From an uncultured bacterium (GTDB lineage: Bacteria; Cyanobacteriota; Vampirovibrionia; Gastranaerophilales; Gastranaerophilaceae), in contig USGC01000045.1 in assembly GCA_900554095.1 (NCBI GenBank), forward strand, positions 1 through 11,045: 11,045 bases of DNA. Reading direction: 5' to 3'. The translations under genes and the position numbers were made by a program. Position 1 is the stretch's first letter, and each line of letters starts with the position of its first letter. A model generated the notes under the pieces. That model did no database searches. It was not told the origin of the DNA and was given only the letters and a program-made list of their open reading frames with translations. Of the stretch, positions 7,401-11,045 are shown piece by piece.

Positions 7401-7614
7401 CTGGGTAGGGTTGAATATTCTTATAAGCTGGGCAATTGAACAGTGGCTGGCTGATATGCAGTTAAAAGCCGGCAGACTCGGTGTCATGAAAGCCATTGAA
7501 AGTTTGAAAGATCCTGCATATTACGCAAACATAGAGCCAACTTCAGCGTCAAAGCCGCAAAATGAAACCTCTATTCAACAGTCAGGAAACCTTTTAGATA
7601 AATTTAAACATTAA
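4423..7614 (+). CDS. large three-module membrane-associated protein of unknown function
   Basis: I do not recognise this 1063-residue protein. It is made of three divergent tandem modules: ~1-250, ~251-497 and ~498-1063. Each has a charged helical lead-in, then an A segment with a polar S-E-N/S-x-x-E-x-A-like motif (SENVAENVETAVDP 66-79; YSENMEVAANVI 318-329; YSESMEAATDIAQP 571-584) running into a hydrophobic helix. A charged linker follows, then a B segment: a second hydrophobic helix and a conserved tail (ARYQARKELNDPKAF; GRYTAKRELEKDPKNF; GRLGVMKAIESLKDPAYY). Six hydrophobic stretches result, near 80-96, 180-198, 330-350, 434-455, 583-603 and 985-1005. Module three has a ~330-residue hydrophilic insertion (~641-975) between its A and B parts. 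There is no signal peptide and no catalytic motif that I can see. The start has only a weak CGGGA site. A strong terminator follows. The gene is certain; the function is unknown. Confidence 0.9.
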   Translation: MDFFNALNEVAKNRSNFKKWEDHQRDVDSQRQELHNRRKPSPEEIKAAQELGNRIIDVVDIMDNHSENVAENVETAVDPLSSITTMLTFFGGNYLLGKHSSAKISDKISDIKANAVMTEDAKNLIDKIRAVDPDFYPEYLTRKKRIDRIKDPALKSEARKFLANVNKEIKPLNAKIWRNHGLMTLGAVGVFILSTIFEAKLQTDSSKIARYQARKELNDPKAFVNYTPEQIAAAEKELKEHPELLKEKKKSRLKSGMIASIYGILRDRSAYLKDKSARSDDSQKVTRPLTKEELVQAQKDKEVIQRTVRVINNEAEKYSENMEVAANVIMNSTPILGATIGVATSWILNKIGVVDKFVDNTVKKYCTDAAKEYLEEYRSIKKPEFFSKKYGKFLDELFMDKNFSLEQPVKKNRFTEEARKILTMGLAHKQGRNWLLGFAGAFVSGIGGMLIALKLQKSSARAGRYTAKRELEKDPKNFIGYSEEDFEEVKDIKNKNKKPSTIKEYITFIPTVLKQYYAYDKFRRTEYKEKQVLNELLRKQNVSDAQMKDAKNLQRKIFNTFEKIDDNSQIYSESMEAATDIAQPFVWYGGLLAASSPLIAAGIQFKRGKLSGAKILDKITDKLSSASNIMQKKWFKKYLGNLEQNISVKLENADVKAKPFGTMFKGINFEHDPLVDISGKILKNTFEGIDDFAKLTKEQQDEKLESLWFSLDRMKDSLLSPLSEDKVKSLMYVVDRIKYDCDMPSKRAQLIKYIVDPASVEDQKLAKKFANLLDGKSKMVTDLFDDLMGIDELAQIAKGTVPDIIKTLKREFDIIDGMNFPLTHKQVDVLKKLFNVSKLNDAGITLYKTEEGELYIHYKDLDKFLDNVAHKLKTLDAKTLIKNFADKKYTDPKTVLSNFKSKIEKMSDEEFKSYVEEKGFSSMDKKTMLNIIPKLEKIIDNVPKEELSKIVSRIIKELSDHPDEFVKMIQGHDVLSFFVTPGMKKALVAAGVSWVGLNILISWAIEQWLADMQLKAGRLGVMKAIESLKDPAYYANIEPTSASKPQNETSIQQSGNLLDKFKH

Positions 7615-7650
7615 AAAAACGGCTAAATTTATCAGCCGTTTTTATTTTTT
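7615..7650. terminator. bidirectional intrinsic terminator
   Basis: AAAAACGGCT (7615-7624) pairs with AGCCGTTTTT (7634-7643) over a 9-nt loop. T-rich DNA follows on the plus strand and, because of the A-run on the left, also on the minus strand. It serves both the large protein gene and the convergent LTXXQ-protein operon. Confidence 0.88.
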
Positions 7651-7654
7651 TTAA

Positions 7655-8206
7655 TTATTTTTCTTCCATAGGCGGAGGCGGCATTCTGTGGCAAGGCGGT
7701 TGATTGCCTCTTTTCTTCATTTCTTTTTCAAATTTTTTGCGGCCTTCTTCTTTCATTTTTTTCAATTCTTTTTTTTGTTTTGCAGTAAGAATTGATTCAA
7801 ATTCTTTCATGTTTTTGACGCGCAATTCGTGGGCTTGTTTTCTAAGATCTCTAATTTGAGCGTCGATCTCCGCAATTTTTTCTTGCTGCATTTGAACTGC
7901 AATGCGGGAAAGTTTTACTGCTTGTTTTTCTTGTTTGAGGAGTTTAATTTTTTCCATAATCGGTTTCATTTCTTCATGACCCTTCATACGGATTTGCTTA
8001 GCCTGTTCTTTTTGGGCGTCAGTCAATTTAAGACGTTTTTCAAATTGTTCTTTGTTTTTGTTGCACGGAGGAGGTACTAAATCCGGGCAAGGTGCTGTTT
8101 TTACTGTAGGTTGTTTTGCTGGTGCTGCGGTTTGTGTCTCTGCTGCAAGCGTTGTTGTCATGGTAATCGCAAGCACTCCAGCTAAAATAAGTGTTTTTTT
8201 AAGCAT
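7655..8206 (-). CDS. secreted Spy/CpxP-like LTXXQ-motif protein
   Basis: This is a 183-residue protein with a Sec signal peptide: KK, a hydrophobic stretch LILAGVLAITMTTTL, and likely cleavage near Ala22. The mature part is a highly charged helical protein with two LTxxQ motifs, LTDAQ (61-65) and LTAKQ (140-144), the signature of the Spy/CpxP/ZraP group of periplasmic chaperones and stress sensors. Both ends carry unusual Pro/Cys patches: CPDLVPPPC (Cys40, Cys48) and PPCHRMPPPP (Cys172, His173). These could bind metal or form disulfides (inference). It is the last gene of the anti-sigma/sigma operon, 21 bp after the sigma stop codon, with AAAGGA 6 nt before its ATG. It is likely either the sensor or a regulon member of that sigma factor. 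Residues 50-165 are almost wholly predicted helix. Confidence 0.8.
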   Translation of the reverse strand: MLKKTLILAGVLAITMTTTLAAETQTAAPAKQPTVKTAPCPDLVPPPCNKNKEQFEKRLKLTDAQKEQAKQIRMKGHEEMKPIMEKIKLLKQEKQAVKLSRIAVQMQQEKIAEIDAQIRDLRKQAHELRVKNMKEFESILTAKQKKELKKMKEEGRKKFEKEMKKRGNQPPCHRMPPPPMEEK

Positions 8207-8227
8207 CTTTTGTCCTTTCTTTTTTTT

Positions 8228-8725
8228 CTACATCAAATCTTGTAGTTTTACTGCTAATTCTTTTTTGGCATTGTAAATTCTTGATTTTACAGTACCGAGA
8301 GGGCATTTTAATCTAGCTGCGCAATCTTCATAAGAAAGCCCCTCAATTTCTGTGAGCATAATTACTTCTTTCATTTTGGGTTTTAACTCATTAATTGCGC
8401 AAATTATTTTTCTTTGCCTTTCAGTTTTCAAAACCGTAATTTCCGGTGTTGATTTTTTGTCTTGTACAAGTGTGAGAATTTTATCGTCAGACGTTGTTAT
8501 GTTTTGTTTTTTGCGGTAAGAAGATTTTAGATAATCTTTAGAAACGTTTTTGGCAATAGTGTTTATCCAAGCCGAAAGAGTACCGCATTCTTTGTAGTTC
8601 GCGGAGTTTTTCCAAACCTTCACATACACTTCTTGTTCTAAATCTTCGTTGTCTTCTTTTGTTATAAGCCTAATGATATTTTTTACATTCTGCTTATTTT
8701 TTTTGATTATTTCATCAAAGTTCAT
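8228..8725 (-). CDS. ECF-type RNA polymerase sigma factor
   Basis: The 165-residue length and two-domain layout are those of an extracytoplasmic-function sigma factor. Region 2 (~9-72) includes EDLEQEVYVKVWKN (core-binding and -10 recognition helix) and AWINTIAKNVSKDYLK. After a ~35-residue linker comes region 4 (~107-160), with LSYEDCAARLKCPLGTVKSRIYNAKKEL in two adjoining parts forming the -35-binding helix-turn-helix. Regions 1.1 and 3 are absent, as expected. Its ribosome site GGTGGA lies inside the last codons of the anti-sigma gene and the two genes are 3 nt apart, which suggests translational coupling. Here the anti-sigma gene comes first, the reverse of the usual order. The sigma factor is probably held inactive by that protein until an envelope signal arrives. 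Confidence 0.94.
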   Translation of the reverse strand: MNFDEIIKKNKQNVKNIIRLITKEDNEDLEQEVYVKVWKNSANYKECGTLSAWINTIAKNVSKDYLKSSYRKKQNITTSDDKILTLVQDKKSTPEITVLKTERQRKIICAINELKPKMKEVIMLTEIEGLSYEDCAARLKCPLGTVKSRIYNAKKELAVKLQDLM

Positions 8726-8728
8726 TAA

Positions 8729-9073
8729 TTATTCCACCATTAAAAAACCGTATGAGTCAACCGGGAAGCCCAAATCTTCGGCACTTAAAGTCTCACCATA
8801 CTTTATTCTGTCTGTAAAGTCGGGATTAAGCCCAATAGCTCCAAGAGAGGCTCCACCGATTACAAGTGCGAAAAGAATTACGGCGACTTTTAACCGGTTA
8901 TCAGCCTTCTTTTTTGACTGCAAAAAAGGTTTTACTTCTGATATTAGTTCTGAAACCCTATCCATTTTTTCCTGCTCTCTTTGGCAGTCTTCGCAAAAAG
9001 AAAGATGTTGTTTAAATGTCTTTTCATCTGCGAAAGTGAACAGAGCTTGGTATTTTGTACAATTGTTGTTCAT
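8729..9073 (-). CDS. membrane anti-sigma factor with ZAS-type zinc finger
   Basis: This 114-residue protein has an N-terminal cytoplasmic domain with H23-x3-C27-x2-C30 (HLSFCEDC) and an upstream Cys5, the zinc-binding anti-sigma (ZAS) pattern. One membrane helix follows at ~61-81 (LKVAVILFALVIGGASLGAIGL region). A ~32-residue outside tail, NPDFTDRIKYGETLSAEDLG and onward, ends in FLMVE. In this family the cytoplasmic domain clamps the sigma factor and the signal is relayed by proteolysis or conformational change. The tail is too short to be a domain, so sensing may need a partner, plausibly the LTXXQ protein made from the same operon. AGAGGTT lies 7 nt before the ATG. It is the first gene of the operon. 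Confidence 0.85.
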   Translation of the reverse strand: MNNNCTKYQALFTFADEKTFKQHLSFCEDCQREQEKMDRVSELISEVKPFLQSKKKADNRLKVAVILFALVIGGASLGAIGLNPDFTDRIKYGETLSAEDLGFPVDSYGFLMVE

Positions 9074-9092
9074 TTGTTTTAACCTCTATACC

Positions 9093-9122
9093 ATTATAAC
9101 GAATTTAAAAATAAAAAGTTCA
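9093..9122 (-). promoter_or_regulatory. promoter of the anti-sigma/sigma operon, with possible ECF-type motif
   Basis: On the minus strand a perfect TATAAT (9093-9098) lies 19 bp before the start codon's upstream ATG region. Overlapping it is TGAAC (9118-9122), a 16-bp spacer and CGT (9099-9101). That spacing and sequence resemble the TGAAAC-N16-CGT promoters of Bacillus ECF factors such as sigmaW and sigmaM. Either a housekeeping or an autoregulated ECF promoter is possible. The TATAAT box is clear; the ECF reading is tentative. Confidence 0.45.
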
Positions 9123-9199
9123 TTTTTATAAAATTTTTGTAATATTATATAAAGGCACGCGCAAAAAAATTTTTGTTTAAGTTTTATCTAACCGGAATT

Positions 9200-9712
9200 A
9201 TGAATTTAACTAAATTAAAAAATCTATGCATAAAATTAGGTGAGAATTGTAAGCCGACATATCCCGTGATGGCAATTGCGGCTGTGAAAGGGATTTGCCG
9301 TCCGGCGTTCACTATGATGGATAAGAAAGAGGAGCCTAAAACAAAGAAATACACAGCAATCAGGGAAGGCTTAACAGAAATCATAGCAATACCGGTTTAC
9401 TGGGCATGCGGTGAAATCGCCGGGTCTAAAATGGTTACAAAGCATCTGCCCAAAGATTTACAAAAAACAGGCAGTAAAAATCTTATGTTTTTAGGCGTGT
9501 GTGCAGCAGCGTTAATCGTAATTCCGGCACTTTGTTCCGCTGCGATAAAACCGATTATGGATAATTTTTATCACAATGATAAAGGGCTTAAAAGAAATCC
9601 GAATCCCGCCCCAAAGCCAGTTTGCATTCCTCCTGCCAATAAGATAAACAGACCTAGTATAAGTAATTTTGGAAACCGTCCCTATAGCGGCATGAAAGTA
9701 GGGGGCCTATGA
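9200..9712 (+). CDS. small membrane protein of unknown function, first of a paralogous pair
   Basis: I do not recognise this 170-residue protein. It has the motif RPAFTMMDKKEEPKTKKYTA (34-53) followed by IREGLTEIIAIPVYWACGEIA, a first hydrophobic stretch. A second stretch follows at ~95-118 (LMFLGVCAAALIVIPALCSAA) and ends in IKPIMDNF. The C-terminus is Pro/Asn-rich and basic. The next gene carries the same motif, so the two are paralogues. The frame could begin with TTG at 9173, but no ribosome site precedes it; ATG 9200 with a weak CCGGA is preferred. Its stop overlaps the next start by 4 nt (ATGA). It is divergent from the anti-sigma operon; A/T-rich boxes at 9119-9148 could be its promoter but are not convincing. 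Confidence 0.8.
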   Translation: MNLTKLKNLCIKLGENCKPTYPVMAIAAVKGICRPAFTMMDKKEEPKTKKYTAIREGLTEIIAIPVYWACGEIAGSKMVTKHLPKDLQKTGSKNLMFLGVCAAALIVIPALCSAAIKPIMDNFYHNDKGLKRNPNPAPKPVCIPPANKINRPSISNFGNRPYSGMKVGGL

Positions 9713-10362
9713 TGGATATGTTTTCAAAAATTATAACAAATAATGCGCTTACAACTATTTCGCATAATACAGCGACTTCGGTTACAACAGAGACCATGCT
9801 CAAATCTATAGGCCGGCCGGGATTTATTTTAATAGATAAGGATATTGATCCGGATACTAAGCAATATGCAGCGGCAAAAGAATTTTTATATCAGGCTACA
9901 TGTTTAGTGGTATATGCGCTTTTGGTCGTTCCTGTGTTCAAAAAAGGTTCTTTTAAACTTGCTAAAAAACTTTTCAAAAACGAAGCAGATTTTCAGCATT
10001 TTAATAATTCTAAACATTACGCACAGTATCTTAAACTCACAGAAACAACCAAGCATAACAGATTACAATCTTTAGAAAAGGAAATTAAAGGTTCACATTG
10101 TGTTGATCTGAACGGTGTAGAGCGCAGAAGATTTGTAAAAGATGAGTATAATGAGACGCTTTTGAGTGAATTAAAAAAGGATAAACCAAATGTATTTCCG
10201 ATGGTGAAGGGTGCTGTTGAACTTGGAAATATTGCAGGTTCAGTCTTTGGGCTTGCTATTTTGGCACCTCAAGTTTCTCATGCTTTTATCCACCCGGCTT
10301 TAAGACTTCTCGGATTAGAAAAAGAAGCTCATAAGCCTGAAAATATAGATTTAAAAGCATAA
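9709..10362 (+). CDS. small membrane protein of unknown function, second of a paralogous pair
   Basis: This 217-residue protein is unrecognised but clearly related to the preceding one: RPGFILIDKDIDPDTKQYAA (36-55) leads into KEFLYQATCLVVYALLVVPVF, the first hydrophobic stretch. A second stretch near 171-196 (LGNIAGSVFGLAILAPQVSH) ends in FIHPALRLLG, matching the IKP end of the paralogue. Between them lies a ~75-residue charged segment (~80-165) that is longer than in the first paralogue. The start overlaps the upstream stop (ATGA); GGGGG at 9701-9705 serves either of two adjacent ATG codons (9709 or 9712), so the two proteins are translationally coupled and probably work together. The stop codon abuts the stop of the convergent pilin-like gene with no spacer and no terminator. 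Confidence 0.83.
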   Translation: MMDMFSKIITNNALTTISHNTATSVTTETMLKSIGRPGFILIDKDIDPDTKQYAAAKEFLYQATCLVVYALLVVPVFKKGSFKLAKKLFKNEADFQHFNNSKHYAQYLKLTETTKHNRLQSLEKEIKGSHCVDLNGVERRRFVKDEYNETLLSELKKDKPNVFPMVKGAVELGNIAGSVFGLAILAPQVSHAFIHPALRLLGLEKEAHKPENIDLKA

Positions 10363-11045
10363 TTAATGCAAATATCCCATATCTCCGTGTTCTAGAATAT
10401 ATTTAGCACAGCCCCAGCCCAGATCAGCAGTAGAGCAGTCATCAGCCGAGTGCGGAACAACAGCATCTTTAAGGACAAAGAACACAAAAACATCTTTTCC
10501 AAATGCATAAGGCTGTTTTTTACCGTTAGTGTCATACCAGATAAGTGCACAAATATTATCCGTTCCGCTATCAGAATCCGTGCAGCCTTCACCGCTTGTT
10601 CTGAACCATATATGGCTGCCGTCTTTCAAAATCATTTTATAATGCTTTTTGATACTATAATCAATCTCATATATACTTCCATTTAAATAAGATATATTAC
10701 CGGATTGAATGCATTCTTTGTCGTTAGCAGATCCGCAATCTTTAATAATTTGTAAATGAGGTTTGATATAATTAGCAAGGTTAGCATCTGACTGCTCATT
10801 ATGATCTCTAGGCGTAGTAACCCCTGCAAAATCCCATGTGTCGACATCGCCATGCTCAACACGAGCGAGCATAAAGGCCTGAGAAATAACCGAATAAAAC
10901 TTCTTAACCTTAGCGACTGTTTCTTGTTCCTTGTGTTTTTGAATAAGGGTCGGCATAGTCATCGCTGCAACGATGCCGATAATTCCGAGGGTGATCAGAA
11001 CTTCTGCCAAAGTAAAAGCTTTTAACTTAAGGCGTGCAGCCCCCC
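10363..11045 (-). CDS. type IV pilin-like protein with prepilin N-terminus (5' partial)
   Basis: The frame continues to the right edge, so the start is off-window or very near it. The N-terminal region reads LKLKA then FTLAEVLITLGIIGIVAAMT, a class III signal. Cleavage by prepilin peptidase is expected between Ala and Phe, leaving Phe+1 and the conserved Glu+5. Ala rather than Gly at -1 is tolerated. The TTG at 11008-11010 codes the Leu inside this signal and is not a start. The hydrophobic helix is followed by a globular domain with six Cys (DCGSANDKEC; GCTDSD; NIC; DDC; WGC region), the segment WYDTNGKKQPYAFGKDVFVF and a C-terminal YILEHGDMGYLH. It is probably a minor pilin or pseudopilin-like surface protein. 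Such genes are, from memory, abundant in Gastranaerophilales. Confidence 0.88.
   Translation of the reverse strand, partial: GAARLKLKAFTLAEVLITLGIIGIVAAMTMPTLIQKHKEQETVAKVKKFYSVISQAFMLARVEHGDVDTWDFAGVTTPRDHNEQSDANLANYIKPHLQIIKDCGSANDKECIQSGNISYLNGSIYEIDYSIKKHYKMILKDGSHIWFRTSGEGCTDSDSGTDNICALIWYDTNGKKQPYAFGKDVFVFFVLKDAVVPHSADDCSTADLGWGCAKYILEHGDMGYLH

Noticed and set aside
8649..9131. 160-residue open frame on the plus strand opposite the sigma and anti-sigma genes
   Set aside because: It is antisense to two well-supported genes with clear motifs and ribosome sites, and its own sequence has no recognisable domain.
9173..9199. TTG start for the first paralogous membrane protein
   Set aside because: There is no ribosome site upstream of the TTG, and the paralogue aligns from about the ATG at 9200.
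9230..9365. Similarity between YTAIRE of the small paralogues and RYTAKREL of the large protein modules
   Set aside because: In the small proteins the motif precedes the hydrophobic helix and in the large one it follows it, and the surrounding residues do not align; probably chance.
1..11045. CRISPR array, tRNA, rRNA, insertion sequence or prophage genes
   Set aside because: No regularly spaced repeats, no cloverleaf-like sequence, and no transposase, integrase or phage structural motifs were seen on either strand by eye.

Overview
The window is AT-rich bacterial chromosome with short intergenic gaps, clear Shine-Dalgarno sites and several hairpin terminators. The best lineage clue is the type IV pilin-like gene at the right end. 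Its KAFTLAEVLITLGIIG start and its C-terminal Cys and D-x-NG-x-K pattern are, from memory, typical of gut Gastranaerophilales (Vampirovibrionia/Melainabacteria, the non-photosynthetic sister group of Cyanobacteria). This is inference without a search; other uncultured AT-rich bacteria with the same pilin style remain possible. No mobile element, CRISPR array, tRNA or rRNA was seen.

Layout, left to right. (1) 1-698 (+): the 3' end of a ComEC-type gene, namely the metallo-beta-lactamase-fold domain. (2) 741-2647 (-): pyrF (orotidine-5'-phosphate decarboxylase) and, upstream of it on the same strand, rmuC. (3) 2648-2913: a 266-bp intergenic region between divergent genes with a strong hairpin, a competing pairing partner and a near-palindrome. 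(4) 2914-4355 (+): a NarL/FixJ-type response regulator and a small soluble histidine kinase, with a textbook intrinsic terminator between them. (5) 4423-7614 (+): a 1063-residue protein that I do not recognise, built of three divergent copies of a ~250-residue two-helix module, the third carrying a ~330-residue insertion. A bidirectional terminator follows. (6) 7655-9073 (-): a compact operon of zinc-finger anti-sigma factor, ECF sigma factor and secreted Spy/CpxP-like (LTXXQ) protein. (7) 9200-10362 (+): two translationally coupled, mutually paralogous small membrane proteins of unknown function. (8) 10363-11045 (-): the pilin-like gene, which runs off the right edge and meets the previous gene tail to tail with no spacer.

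Two regulatory units stand out. The anti-sigma/sigma/LTXXQ operon looks like a self-contained envelope-stress or metal-stress circuit, comparable in parts to CnrYXH of Cupriavidus, with a possible autoregulated ECF-type promoter. The response regulator and sensor-less kinase form a two-component pair whose ratio is probably set by the terminator between them. The most novel material is the three-module membrane protein and the coupled paralogue pair, which look lineage-specific.
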